Positions 18,109-28,250 of a stretch of 64,000 bases of DNA are shown in pieces. Below the pieces are notes generated by a model, which saw nothing but the letters and a program-made list of their open reading frames with translations, made no database searches and had not been told where the DNA came from. The stretch covers positions 46,761-110,760 of the forward strand of contig CAYPCW010000001.1 in assembly GCA_964409335.1 (NCBI GenBank), written 5' to 3'. Each line of letters begins with the position of its first letter. Within the stretch, counting starts at the first letter, position 1. Source of the DNA: JABMOW01 sp964409335. Its GTDB lineage: Bacteria > Fidelibacterota > Marinisomatia > SCGC-AAA003-L08 > JACNLC01. The position numbers and the translations under genes were made by a program.

Positions 18109-21100
18109 TCAGTATTTAAATTTTATCCGGTAGTTCAAGTGAGGGAATCCCTGATCGTCCAGCCGGACCACCACGGATTGATTTTTATCCATCCGATAAA
18201 CAATTTCGTATTCACTCTTGATCTGTGTTGAAAAAATATCACTTTTTATATTCATATACATTTTTCGGGACAGTCGTTTACCCATGTACAGATTGACATC
18301 TATATTATTCATATCTTTTAGCAATGCCCCCTGGCTATCCAATTGAAATCGATCAACCGGACTTTTAAGAGTGATCAGTCTTTCCAATTCAGTTTCAAGG
18401 TAATTAGAGATGATATTTGTCCCCGCATCCTGAATTTTGAAATCCTTTCCCGCAATCAAGGATTCGTCCCCTGCAAGTAAAATACGGAGAATTTCATCCT
18501 GAGAATATGCATCCGTCGGATCTTCGGATTCAAATCCAAGAATCGGATTATTTATCTGACCGGAAAATAATACTTTGTAGGATAATCCGTTGAGGTAAGT
18601 ATAAGCGATGATATCCATCTCCGGGTAATCGGATGCCGGGTCAAATGTGATCCTGCCCTCGGTGTCGGTAAATTCGTTGCCGTTGAGAAAAAAAGAACCT
18701 CCCACGATATTAATATTTCCCGAAATCACAAAATCATTTGTTCCCACAGCGGTAAGACTAATCTCACCTTCAATTTCGATATCCATATATTCATTCTTTA
18801 TGATCACACCGGTATCCATAGGAATGTGAATATCATATATCATCATTTTCCCTTCAGAGATGTCAGTTCCGGTTATGTCAGACGCCGTACTCATTACCGG
18901 ACTGATGGTAAATTCGTAAGGATCAGGTTCAAATGTCCCCGAAATGAAAATTGTATCCCGCCCGGTAATCCGAAAATTAGCTTTTCCCATTCCCGCAAAG
19001 GTATCGTAAACATCCTCGAGATAAATATTTTTCCCCGTCGCCACAAGGTTAAAACCGGGATTAAAAAATTCAGTCAAATCCATCGACCCTTCTACTTTTA
19101 TATTTTGGGTTGGGGTTTTCGGATTACGCGAGAGATGAAGCACTTTCATAAGGTAATATAAGGGAGTATTCAGGATATCGTCTTTGGGGATCTTCCGCGA
19201 TTTCCCCGAGAGAGATGAAATTTTTAAGATATTATCATCAATGGTGACGATCCCTTCGATATCTGTGAACGTATTCTTAAGTGGTGAGACATTTGTAATT
19301 CCATGATTGAGGATGACCTGACCATTTCGAATGGGTGATTCAAATGTCCCATCGATCGATAGCTGGATGGAACAGTCACAGAACAGGGAATCTATAATAT
19401 CGAAGTATGGATAAATAAAATCCAGTTCTCTCGTTTTTCCACTGATTAAAAGGTCAATGGGATTCCGCATGGGAAAGGATCGGTCTTCAGAAAAGTAATC
19501 CAAATCAAGCGGAATAAACCCGCTGATCGCATAGTCACCATCGTCCAGTTGGATGCGGGTTTCTCGCAGAAACAATTTTTTATTTGAATAGATAAGTTTT
19601 CCACTCGCAACTTTACCTAATATCTGATCAAATGCAGGTGAATCAATCCGAATATCAGACGCCATGTACATATGGGAGAGTTGCCCGGTGATGTCCATAT
19701 TCCCCGATACTTTCCCTGCTGTTCTGAATTCCCAAGGAAAATAGGGTTTAATGGATTCAATTTGAAATCCGTCAAATTTTGCCAGGATGGATAACGAATC
19801 TTCAGGTAAAAAGGTCACTGTTCTGCCCGTATCCAACGATGACTCTACCCATCCGGAAAAATCAACCGATCCCTGCTCTAAACCTGCCGTCACTTTGTCA
19901 ATGAGTAAACGGTGATCGAAAAATGAAAATTTCCCATCTAGTTTTTTCAATTTTATCTCACCTAAAGTTCCATTTGTAATATGGATATCGGAGAACAAAA
20001 CCGGTTTTGTATTCCATTTTGAAAATTGTGAATTTCCATTAATTATCCCTGACACCGGATGCTCAAGTCTTAACATTTTTACTACATCTTCAATATTGAT
20101 GTCAGTCAGTTTCATATCAAATTCAAATTTTTCAGGATCTGCATATTTACCGGATAGAGAGATATTACCGGAATTTAACGCAAGGTTGTCACAGATGATG
20201 TTGTATTCTTCATTTTCACTGGTAATATCCAATTTACCGGAATAACTCCTTACTCCGTTTAAATTCAGAAAAATTGAGTCCAAAACAATTTGGGTCATCA
20301 GCGAATCGGTGTATCCTGATATAAAAATGAAATCGCCTTTTTCGTTATACCCATACAGGTGATCAAGGTCAATTTTCCCTTTTCGATAATGTGCTTTGAT
20401 GACGGACCGGTCTAATGTGACCAATGGAAATTCCAATGATTTAGTGTTACCTATTAATTCCAATTCCGTCATTTTACCATTTTCGGTGCGGGTAGATGCT
20501 TCCCAATAGCTGTCACCTAAATTTAATTTTTGATACGTAACAGGTTTCAAAAATAATTTTGAGTTTATCCCGGTTTTTTCAGGTAACCCGACGATGTTGA
20601 TAGATCCGACACCGGTAACCTTAAGAGTTGGAAGTCCCGCAATGTAGCTTCCCGGAGAAAAATTTTTAAGCACGGCCTGACCGGATATTTTATACCGGTC
20701 TTTTTTAATGAATAACGAATCAATCAGTCCGGTTACACCCACGAGGGAAAACTCAATCGGCCGGGTATTGATCAATACGGAATCGATGTAAGAAACCTCA
20801 CCTTTTACATGATTGATTTCAAACATATTGTACTGAAGATCGGAGATGTCGGTGTCAAAAAATATTGTGTCTGCAATACTTCGCCCCATCGAACGGATAC
20901 TTCCGGTGAGAGAAATTGGCACTGAATCAATCTGTGCCGTAAATTCATTAAATATGCCCTGTGCATCCCATTGACCGCTCGTGAACGAATATTGCCCGGA
21001 TATTTCAACGAGTGATGTGTCAATTCTAACCGATCCTCTTTGCAACTTAAATTTATCCGCAAAGACAACACCCCGAAGATCCAGATCATCTATAGTCAGC

Positions 21101-21837
21101 TTGTTGGATTTCTCCTTGCCCTTCAGATTGAAATCTACCGGAAATCCCCATTGATTAGTTTCCAGGGAGACTGATAAAGTGCCCTTGATCGTATCTCCGT
21201 TTACAATTGTGTAACTGAATGGTTCTGCAATAATGCGTTGATCTGTAAAAGTAACAAGTGTAGAATCCAGTGTACCTGACCACTCACCTTGCTGTATCGA
21301 AAGTCTTTTCAGGAATAATTTGGATTGATGGTTGTCTGCTGTTATTTGCAAATCAGCATCAATCCGGATTTCGACAGATTTTCTGTGGATCTTCAAATTA
21401 TGAATACTGCACTGCCTGATGCTGAATTTGCGGGTATTGCGGGATTGGCTATGCCGGTCATCCGGTTTTTGAATTTCATTAAATGCATCAAGACTGATGT
21501 TCCCACCATCCAGGCGAACAGTGATCAGTTCGATGTCCCCAACCCATAATTTCAGAAGATTGAACCTGATAGTCAACGAATCCACATCAAGGATCTCCTC
21601 TGACGGACTTTCACCTTTTAATTCCAGTATCTTTAGACCATGGACTAAATTGCCGGTTATCGCAGAGAATGAAACCCGGGCTGATGTTTTTTCAGACATG
21701 TATTTTGTCACACGATCGTAGTTCATGGTGATTAATATATCTGTAAAGTAAAGACACCCCCATACACCTGCACCTGCCAGAAGAATGACGGTTGATAGAA
21801 TGAATAAAATCAGATGTTTTTTATGAAATACCAACAT
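18109..21837 (-). CDS. tamB: TamB-like translocation/assembly module protein (DUF490)
   Basis: 1242 residues from the ATG at 21837, giving MLVFHKKHLILFILSTVILL, an N-terminal signal anchor. The rest is a long repetitive beta-rich region, the taco-shaped groove of AsmA/TamB-like proteins, ending in the DUF490 domain whose last strand is RIKFKY. A TTG 12 codons upstream lies inside the dnaK terminator and is unlikely to be used. TamB spans the periplasm and is linked to lipid transport and outer-membrane assembly. The order tamB then tamA is reversed from proteobacteria. Confidence 0.88.
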   Translation of the reverse strand: MLVFHKKHLILFILSTVILLAGAGVWGCLYFTDILITMNYDRVTKYMSEKTSARVSFSAITGNLVHGLKILELKGESPSEEILDVDSLTIRFNLLKLWVGDIELITVRLDGGNISLDAFNEIQKPDDRHSQSRNTRKFSIRQCSIHNLKIHRKSVEIRIDADLQITADNHQSKLFLKRLSIQQGEWSGTLDSTLVTFTDQRIIAEPFSYTIVNGDTIKGTLSVSLETNQWGFPVDFNLKGKEKSNKLTIDDLDLRGVVFADKFKLQRGSVRIDTSLVEISGQYSFTSGQWDAQGIFNEFTAQIDSVPISLTGSIRSMGRSIADTIFFDTDISDLQYNMFEINHVKGEVSYIDSVLINTRPIEFSLVGVTGLIDSLFIKKDRYKISGQAVLKNFSPGSYIAGLPTLKVTGVGSINIVGLPEKTGINSKLFLKPVTYQKLNLGDSYWEASTRTENGKMTELELIGNTKSLEFPLVTLDRSVIKAHYRKGKIDLDHLYGYNEKGDFIFISGYTDSLMTQIVLDSIFLNLNGVRSYSGKLDITSENEEYNIICDNLALNSGNISLSGKYADPEKFEFDMKLTDINIEDVVKMLRLEHPVSGIINGNSQFSKWNTKPVLFSDIHITNGTLGEIKLKKLDGKFSFFDHRLLIDKVTAGLEQGSVDFSGWVESSLDTGRTVTFLPEDSLSILAKFDGFQIESIKPYFPWEFRTAGKVSGNMDITGQLSHMYMASDIRIDSPAFDQILGKVASGKLIYSNKKLFLRETRIQLDDGDYAISGFIPLDLDYFSEDRSFPMRNPIDLLISGKTRELDFIYPYFDIIDSLFCDCSIQLSIDGTFESPIRNGQVILNHGITNVSPLKNTFTDIEGIVTIDDNILKISSLSGKSRKIPKDDILNTPLYYLMKVLHLSRNPKTPTQNIKVEGSMDLTEFFNPGFNLVATGKNIYLEDVYDTFAGMGKANFRITGRDTIFISGTFEPDPYEFTISPVMSTASDITGTDISEGKMMIYDIHIPMDTGVIIKNEYMDIEIEGEISLTAVGTNDFVISGNINIVGGSFFLNGNEFTDTEGRITFDPASDYPEMDIIAYTYLNGLSYKVLFSGQINNPILGFESEDPTDAYSQDEILRILLAGDESLIAGKDFKIQDAGTNIISNYLETELERLITLKSPVDRFQLDSQGALLKDMNNIDVNLYMGKRLSRKMYMNIKSDIFSTQIKSEYEIVYRMDKNQSVVVRLDDQGFPHLNYRIKFKY

Positions 21838-21871
21838 AATAATTGAAGAAAAATTACAGGTGTCTGATAAC

Positions 21872-21900
21872 AAAAACGGACAGTTAAAACTGTCCGTTTT
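21872..21900 (-). terminator. Intrinsic terminator after dnaK
   Basis: A perfect 13-base-pair inverted repeat (AAAACGGACAGTT, two-base spacer, its complement) at 21873-21885 and 21888-21900. On the minus strand it is followed by TTTTTG. It lies 29 bases after the dnaK stop and before tamB, separating the two transcripts. Confidence 0.9.
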
Positions 21901-21928
21901 ATATGTTCAATCTTATCTTTAAACAAAT

Positions 21929-23833
21929 CTATTTTTCATCTACAACTTCAAAATCAGCATCTTCAATGTTCGAATCCTTCTCGTCAGATCCGTGCTGATC
22001 GGGCTTCGGCTGATCGGAAGTTGCCTGTTGGTTTTGACCCTGTTGATATAATTTCTCGGATACCTTTGTCCAGATTTTTGTCAGAGTCTCCATCGAGGAT
22101 TTAATCGCACTTTGATCAGACCCTTTATTCTTTTCCTTCAGGGCATCGACGGCGCTCTGTATCTCTTTTTTATCCGGATCGGAAATTTTATCACCTAGAT
22201 CTTTCAACTGTTTCTCAGTCTGATAAGCAAGTTGGTCGGCCTGATTATGGGTTTCAACCATGTTTTTTTTATCATGGTCTTCTCTTTCATGGCTTTTCGC
22301 ATCGCGCTTCATTTTTTCAATATCACTTTCACTCAACCCGCTGGATGCTTCAATTCGGATACTCTGCTCTTTACCGGTGGCTTTATCCTTCGCTGATACA
22401 TTTAATATTCCATTTGCATCGATATCAAATGTGACTTCGATTTGAGGAATACCCCGAGGCGCAGGTGGAATACCGTCAAGATGAAATCTGCCGAGGGACT
22501 TATTATCAGCGGCCATCCCCCGTTCACCCTGAAGAATGTGAATTTCTACGGATGGCTGGCTGTCAACGGCGGTTGAAAATATTTGTGATTTTTTCGTCGG
22601 AATTGTAGTATTTGCCTCAATTAACCGGGTAGCGACTCCACCCAGGGTTTCGATCCCCAGGGATAATGGGGTGACATCGAGTAGTAAAATATCTTCTACA
22701 TCCCCCGCTAACACTCCGCCTTGAATCGCGGCGCCAATGGAAACGACCTCATCCGGGTTTACACTTTTATTTGGCTCTTTTTTGAAAACCTTTTTCACCA
22801 TATCCTGTACAGATGGGATTCTGGTCGAACCTCCGACAAGTATAACTTCATCAATGTTACTTGTAGAAAGTCCGGCATCCTTCATCGCATCCAGGCAAGG
22901 TTTACGGGTTCGTTCGATCAAATGTTCCACGAGGGATTCAAATTTTGCCCGCGAAAGAGATAAATTCAAATGCTTCGGACCGCTCGAATCGGCAGTGATG
23001 AAGGGCAAATTCACATCGGTTTGCATTGATGAGGATAATTCGATTTTTGCTTTTTCGGCGGCTTCTTTCAGTCTTTGAAGCGCCATTGGATCTTTTCGGA
23101 TATCAATACCATCTGACTTTTTAAATTCATCAGCCAGATAGTCAACCAGCATTTGGTCAAAGTCATCGCCTCCCAAATGGGTATCTCCATTGGTCGATTT
23201 GACCTCAAACACTCCATCACCAATTTCCAGGATGGATATGTCAAATGTCCCGCCGCCTAAATCGAAAACAGCGATTTTTTCATCGTTTTTCTTATCCAGT
23301 CCGTATGCCAATGCCGCTGCAGTCGGTTCATTAATAATTCTTCGAACGTTTAATCCGGCAATAACGCCCGCATCTTTGGTGGCCTGTCGTTGAGAATCGT
23401 TAAAATATGCAGGAACGGTAATGACTGCTTCGGTCACTTTTTCACCCAGATATTCTTCAGCAGTTTGTTTGAGTTTTTGGAGGACCATCGCGCTGATCTC
23501 AGGGGGTGAGTATTTTTTCCCTTGTATATCAAACATGACCTCCCCTTTTGATCCTTTTACGATCGAGTAAGGCATTTCTTTTATTTCCTGCGCGACCTCA
23601 TCATACATTCGTCCAACAAACCGTTTGGTGGACGATACTGTATTTTCCGGATTTGTCACTGCCTGGCGTTTCGCCGGTTGTCCGATTAAACGGCTGCCGT
23701 CCTTAGTGAATGCAACCACGGATGGCGTGGTTCTTCCGCCTTCACTATTTTGTATAACCGCTGGGCTTCCGCCTTCCATTACAGACACGCAAGAGTTTGT
23801 AGTCCCCAGATCTATACCAATTATTTTTCCCAT
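21929..23833 (-). CDS. dnaK: Chaperone DnaK (Hsp70)
   Basis: 634 residues. The N-terminal ATPase starts GKIIGIDLGTTNSCVSVMEGG, with DLGGGTFDISILE at about 195 and the substrate domain carrying DVTPLSLGIETLGG. The C-terminus ends EVVDEK, close to the usual EEVKDK tail. It refolds and holds unfolded proteins with DnaJ and GrpE, neither of which lies here. No CIRCE element is visible in the 104 bases between clpC and dnaK, so heat-shock control is not evident from sequence. A strong terminator follows. Confidence 0.98.
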   Translation of the reverse strand: MGKIIGIDLGTTNSCVSVMEGGSPAVIQNSEGGRTTPSVVAFTKDGSRLIGQPAKRQAVTNPENTVSSTKRFVGRMYDEVAQEIKEMPYSIVKGSKGEVMFDIQGKKYSPPEISAMVLQKLKQTAEEYLGEKVTEAVITVPAYFNDSQRQATKDAGVIAGLNVRRIINEPTAAALAYGLDKKNDEKIAVFDLGGGTFDISILEIGDGVFEVKSTNGDTHLGGDDFDQMLVDYLADEFKKSDGIDIRKDPMALQRLKEAAEKAKIELSSSMQTDVNLPFITADSSGPKHLNLSLSRAKFESLVEHLIERTRKPCLDAMKDAGLSTSNIDEVILVGGSTRIPSVQDMVKKVFKKEPNKSVNPDEVVSIGAAIQGGVLAGDVEDILLLDVTPLSLGIETLGGVATRLIEANTTIPTKKSQIFSTAVDSQPSVEIHILQGERGMAADNKSLGRFHLDGIPPAPRGIPQIEVTFDIDANGILNVSAKDKATGKEQSIRIEASSGLSESDIEKMKRDAKSHEREDHDKKNMVETHNQADQLAYQTEKQLKDLGDKISDPDKKEIQSAVDALKEKNKGSDQSAIKSSMETLTKIWTKVSEKLYQQGQNQQATSDQPKPDQHGSDEKDSNIEDADFEVVDEK

Positions 23834-23937
23834 AATAGCTCCAAAATATAAATTGATCTAATTTGGGGTTGATTCATCAACAATAATGCCGTGTGGGCAA
23901 TCAGCCGTTTTGACAGCAGGAGTATGTTATTTAATGT

Positions 23938-26397
23938 TTATGAGCAGTGACTTACTTTTTTCCCGGAAGGGGCGGAAGTGCGCGAATTAAAGGTTTGGAT
24001 AAAGACAAAAGAATTCTTTTGAATTTTAAGAGATATATTCCCGCCTTCTTTAAATTCTCCGGTAAGAAATTTTTCTGAGATCGTATTTTCTATTTCTCTC
24101 TGTATCATCCTTCGGAGTGGTCTGGCTCCCCATTCCTGATAATTACAATTTTCAATGAGATGCAGTTTTGCCTTTTTAGACATTTTAAACTGAATATTTT
24201 TTTCACGCAAATTGGATCTAATATCCTTTAATTGAAGATCAATGATATTTAAAAGGTCCTCGAACACTAAAGACCGAAATATAATCAATTCATCCAGCCG
24301 GTTCAGAAATTCAGGCTTAAAAATTCTTTTTAGTTCAATATTTATATCGGATTTTATCTTTGCATACTGACTTTCACCCTCACCCTTTGAGAATCCAATC
24401 GTCGTTGTGGATATATTTTTAGTGCCTAGATTTGACGTGAGAATAATAATCGTATTCCGAAAATCTACGATTCTGCCAATACTGTCAGAAATCTTTCCTT
24501 CGTCGAGGATCTGCAATAGAATATTAAATACATCGGGATGCGCTTTTTCAACCTCGTCAAATAATATGACAGAGAACGGATGACGTCTGACCCTTTCGGT
24601 CAACTGCCCGCCTTCGTCATAACCCACATACCCCGGGGGTGCGCCAATCAGCCGTGACACGTTATGACGTTCCATATACTCCGACATATCAATTTTAATC
24701 AGAGATTCATCATTATTGAATAAATATTTGGCAAGCACTTTTGCCAGTTCAGTCTTCCCTACTCCAGTCGGTCCTAAAAATAAAAAACTGCCGATTGGAT
24801 GATCCGGATTTTTAAATCCTGCCCTGGCTCGTTTAATGGACTGACACAAAATATCGACGGACTCTGACTGCCCAATGATATGTTTTCCGATTTCCTGGCT
24901 CATTCTAATCAGGCGCTGTGATTCTGATTCTGCAACCTGATTTACCGGAATACCGGTCATCATAGAGATTACGCTGGCAACATCTTCTTTATTGACCTCA
25001 GGGACAACCCTATTTTTTTCCGTATTCCATTCAAATTCGGTGTCTTGTAACTTTTTAACCAGCTTCCTTTCCTTGTCCCGGAGACTGGCGGCAACTTCAA
25101 ATTGCTGATTTTTAATCACCTGTTCTTTTTTACCGCGCAGTTCCCGAATTTCTTTCTCAAGTTTTAGAATATTGTCTGGGACATAAATATTTGAAATGTG
25201 GATTCTCGACCCAACCTCGTCAAGCACGTCTATAGCTTTATCCGGCAAAAACTTGTCCCGGATATACCTTTCGCTGAGATCTACACAAGCCGTTATTGCT
25301 TCAGGGAGATACTTAATCTGATGATGTTCTTCATACTTTGGCTGCAACCCTTTCAGGATTTTCACTGTATCTCCAATAGACGGCGGATCAACGAGGATCT
25401 TCTGAAATCGCCGTTCCAGCGCACCATCCTTTTCGATATACTTTTGATATTCGTTCAGGGTGGTCGCACCGATCACCTGAATTTCTCCGCGGGCAAGTGC
25501 AGGTTTGAACATATTCGCTGCATCCAATGATCCCGATGCAGCCCCCGCACCTACGATGGTATGGAGTTCATCGATAAAAATGATGACATCCGTGGTTTTT
25601 TCTAATTCCTGCATCACTTTCTGCATTCGTTCTTCAAATTGACCACGGTATTTTGTCCCGGCGATCAACCCGGCCAGGTCCAGCGCCAACACTCGCTTAC
25701 CCCATAAGATTCGGGGTACAATTTTTTTATAGATACGAATGGCTAATCCTTCAACAATTGCTGTTTTACCAACCCCCGGTTCCCCAATGAGCACCGGATT
25801 GTTCTTTTTCCTTCGGGCAAGTATTTGGGCAACGCGTTCGATTTCAACGGACCTTCCAATAACCGGGTCTAACTTATCCTCTGCTGCCAAAGCGGAAAAA
25901 TTTCGGCTGAATATATCTAACGTGGGGGTGCTTGAGGTTGTTCGGGTACCCAAATATTGATCAGTTTTTTCTAATGAAGTGATATATGTGATTAGTAGAT
26001 CGTAATCAATATTATAATCTTCCAGCACTTCCTTTGCAATCCCTTCGCTCTCACGGGTGATGGCAAGTAATAAATGGGTGTCGTCCGCTATTTTCTTATT
26101 CAGTTTTTCCGCTTCGATAAAAGTATTGCGCAGGATTCGCTCCGCCCGTCTCGTTAGCGGTAAATGCCCTAAGGTAATCGTTCCCCCGACCGGCTTTAAT
26201 ATCGTCTCTAATTTTTGATGCATCTCCGACAGAGAGACACCGATAGATTCCATCAATGCACCGGCTTTACTATTGTGATCCAGAATAATCCCTAATAGCA
26301 AATGTTCTGATCCCACATAACTGTGTCCCAGTCTGATCGCTTCATCTTTTGCAATTTTAAGAATCACCTGAACGCTTTTAGATAAATTTCTTTTCAT
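23938..26397 (-). CDS. clpC: ATP-dependent Clp protease ATP-binding subunit ClpC
   Basis: 819 residues with the ClpC layout: N-terminal double Clp_N repeat (about 1-145, HSYVGSEHLLLGI), first AAA+ module with Walker A GEPGVGKT, a short M-domain containing the UVR-type segment FEVAASLRDKERKL, then the second module with GPTGVGKTELAK and VILFDEVEKAHPDV. It unfolds substrates for ClpP, which is not in the window. It follows lolD by nine bases and precedes dnaK by about 100 bases, a protein quality-control pairing. Confidence 0.96.
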   Translation of the reverse strand: MKRNLSKSVQVILKIAKDEAIRLGHSYVGSEHLLLGIILDHNSKAGALMESIGVSLSEMHQKLETILKPVGGTITLGHLPLTRRAERILRNTFIEAEKLNKKIADDTHLLLAITRESEGIAKEVLEDYNIDYDLLITYITSLEKTDQYLGTRTTSSTPTLDIFSRNFSALAAEDKLDPVIGRSVEIERVAQILARRKKNNPVLIGEPGVGKTAIVEGLAIRIYKKIVPRILWGKRVLALDLAGLIAGTKYRGQFEERMQKVMQELEKTTDVIIFIDELHTIVGAGAASGSLDAANMFKPALARGEIQVIGATTLNEYQKYIEKDGALERRFQKILVDPPSIGDTVKILKGLQPKYEEHHQIKYLPEAITACVDLSERYIRDKFLPDKAIDVLDEVGSRIHISNIYVPDNILKLEKEIRELRGKKEQVIKNQQFEVAASLRDKERKLVKKLQDTEFEWNTEKNRVVPEVNKEDVASVISMMTGIPVNQVAESESQRLIRMSQEIGKHIIGQSESVDILCQSIKRARAGFKNPDHPIGSFLFLGPTGVGKTELAKVLAKYLFNNDESLIKIDMSEYMERHNVSRLIGAPPGYVGYDEGGQLTERVRRHPFSVILFDEVEKAHPDVFNILLQILDEGKISDSIGRIVDFRNTIIILTSNLGTKNISTTTIGFSKGEGESQYAKIKSDINIELKRIFKPEFLNRLDELIIFRSLVFEDLLNIIDLQLKDIRSNLREKNIQFKMSKKAKLHLIENCNYQEWGARPLRRMIQREIENTISEKFLTGEFKEGGNISLKIQKNSFVFIQTFNSRTSAPSGKKVSHCS

Positions 26398-26406
26398 ATC
26401 CCACTT

Positions 26407-27072
26407 TTACTTTTGGATGAGTTTCCCGTCTTTTAAAAATAATACCCGCCCGGCAATGTCCGCAACTCTCTCATCATGCGTTGCAATGATAAATGATTGA
26501 TTTTCTTTTTCGTATAACCGGAGGATTATAGCGAGTAATCTTTCCCTGTTTCCCGCATCCAGATTGCCTGTAGGTTCATCGGCGAGAACTATTTTAGGGT
26601 TATTGATCAGCGCTCTTAATACCGCAACCCGCTGTTTTTCACCCCCCGATAATTGATCGGGGTAGTGCGTCCGCCGATTCCAAAGATTGACATGAGTTAA
26701 CAATTCCTGCGCACGCTGGATAGAATGGTTGTCGTCCCTTCTGATCAAGGATTGTGGAATGATCAGATTTTCCAGAACCGTAAATTCCGGGAGTAAATAA
26801 TGGTTCTGGAATACAAATCCAATTTTTTCCGCTCGTATTTGTGGGAGTCGCTTAGATGTTTTTATAAGCTCGCCATCTACCCGGATTATGCCGGATGTGG
26901 GTGTATCCAGGGTGCCTAAAAGATGGAGCAGTGTGGATTTTCCGCTGCCACTTGGTCCCATGATACATACAATCTCGGTTTCCTGCAATGTAAGATCAAC
27001 ACCATCTAAAACCGTGATGATCTCATTTGCAGTCTTGTAAACCTTTACTAAATTTTCTGCGCTTATTATCAT
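26407..27072 (-). CDS. lolD: Lipoprotein-releasing ABC transporter ATP-binding protein
   Basis: 221 residues with a complete ABC cassette: Walker A GPSGSGKST, Q-loop VFQNHYLLPEFT, signature LSGGEKQRV, Walker B IVLADEPTGNLD and switch His in IIATHD. The LLPEFT and EPTGNLD wording is typical of the LolD/MacB/FtsE branch. It powers the two permeases just upstream, releasing outer-membrane lipoproteins from the inner membrane to LolA. It overlaps the preceding permease by four bases. Confidence 0.94.
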   Translation of the reverse strand: MIISAENLVKVYKTANEIITVLDGVDLTLQETEIVCIMGPSGSGKSTLLHLLGTLDTPTSGIIRVDGELIKTSKRLPQIRAEKIGFVFQNHYLLPEFTVLENLIIPQSLIRRDDNHSIQRAQELLTHVNLWNRRTHYPDQLSGGEKQRVAVLRALINNPKIVLADEPTGNLDAGNRERLLAIILRLYEKENQSFIIATHDERVADIAGRVLFLKDGKLIQK

Positions 27073-28250
27073 TTAATATAGTCTATCGCCTCAACAGGAT
27101 TTAACTTACCTATCCTTGATGCAGGGTACAGACCTGCTAAAAAGATGATAAAACCAGCGCTCACGATCACGAAAAATGTCGTTCCCCATGAAATGATCAG
27201 GGGGAAGTTTGACAGCGGAAAATCGACAAATAATCGTTTAATTAAATGATATTTATCGTTTAATCCCATCACGATCCATGTGGATATTCCACCCAAAATA
27301 CTGCCAGCGATAATCGTCAGAATGGCTTGGTGAAAAAAAATTGCGGAGACTCTTTTAGAATTCATGCCCATCGCCATCAAAATTCCCAGCTGAGGAACTT
27401 TACGCAAAACCGTCATGCTCATGATACTAAGTAAATTAAATGCGGATATAAATATCACAATAAATCCGAAAAAGGAATATGCTATTTTTTCAAGTTTCAT
27501 TGCCGAGACAAGTGATTCAAATTCTGATTCCCAGTTGACGTACGTTACCGATGGAAATTTTTGGCGAATTTCGTTTAATTGTGTCTTGTCCGGTTCCTGA
27601 TTCAGTAAGAGGAATTCCTGACTCAATGTACTGAATATTTTTTTTCCCGCTTCGAGGGAGATTATCGCATAACTGCCATCAATTTCCAGAATGTCAAAGT
27701 TGAAAATTCCCGATACCATAAAATGTTCTTCCGGGATACTGCCCGTCACAAGGTTAATATCAGCCGGTGACAATAATTCGCATGTGTCATTGGTAGAGAG
27801 TCCAAGCATGTACCCTAATTCATCACCAATTAATATTTGAAAATCATCATTTTCGTCTGGATTGAATAATGATATCCCCAATTGATTTGTAGCAAACCGG
27901 TGGAGATCATCCACGGCAAAAATGGAAATAAATCTGAAATCCTCATCCTTTTTAAGTACAGCATTCCTGAAAATGGCTTGATAATAAGTAATATTTTGAG
28001 AATCTATATGTGACCGTAATTTCTGAACATCCCCCGATGTGGCTGAATCAAACCGAAATTTTGCGGGCGTGTAAAAAATTTTCAATTTTGAAAAAACTTC
28101 AGTTTCCATACCATTCATAACCGCCAGGGTCAACAATACAATCATAATCCCCAGTGCAAGACCCATAACAGGGAGACCGACTGTTCGGCTACGTCTCCCA
28201 CCCTTCCTATTCCCGGTAATGAATTTTAATGAAAACGCGAATTTATTCAT
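27069..28250 (-). CDS. lolE: LolC/LolE-type ABC transporter permease
   Basis: 393 residues. One N-terminal membrane segment (about 25-48), a large periplasmic MacB-like domain, then three C-terminal FtsX-type membrane segments from about 255, with the conserved LRKVPQLGILMAMGM coupling region. It overlaps the upstream permease and downstream lolD by four bases each. The two permeases are paralogues, so which one is LolC and which LolE cannot be decided from sequence alone; the symbol is positional. Confidence 0.88.
   Translation of the reverse strand: MNKFAFSLKFITGNRKGGRRSRTVGLPVMGLALGIMIVLLTLAVMNGMETEVFSKLKIFYTPAKFRFDSATSGDVQKLRSHIDSQNITYYQAIFRNAVLKKDEDFRFISIFAVDDLHRFATNQLGISLFNPDENDDFQILIGDELGYMLGLSTNDTCELLSPADINLVTGSIPEEHFMVSGIFNFDILEIDGSYAIISLEAGKKIFSTLSQEFLLLNQEPDKTQLNEIRQKFPSVTYVNWESEFESLVSAMKLEKIAYSFFGFIVIFISAFNLLSIMSMTVLRKVPQLGILMAMGMNSKRVSAIFFHQAILTIIAGSILGGISTWIVMGLNDKYHLIKRLFVDFPLSNFPLIISWGTTFFVIVSAGFIIFLAGLYPASRIGKLNPVEAIDYIK

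Noticed and set aside
21838..21873. Longer tamB starting at a TTG at 21873
   Set aside because: The TTG sits within the dnaK terminator stem, so the ATG at 21837, which opens the signal anchor, is preferred.
23834..23937. CIRCE or HrcA operator upstream of dnaK
   Set aside because: I looked for the TTAGCACTC-N9-GAGTGCTAA pattern and did not find it.
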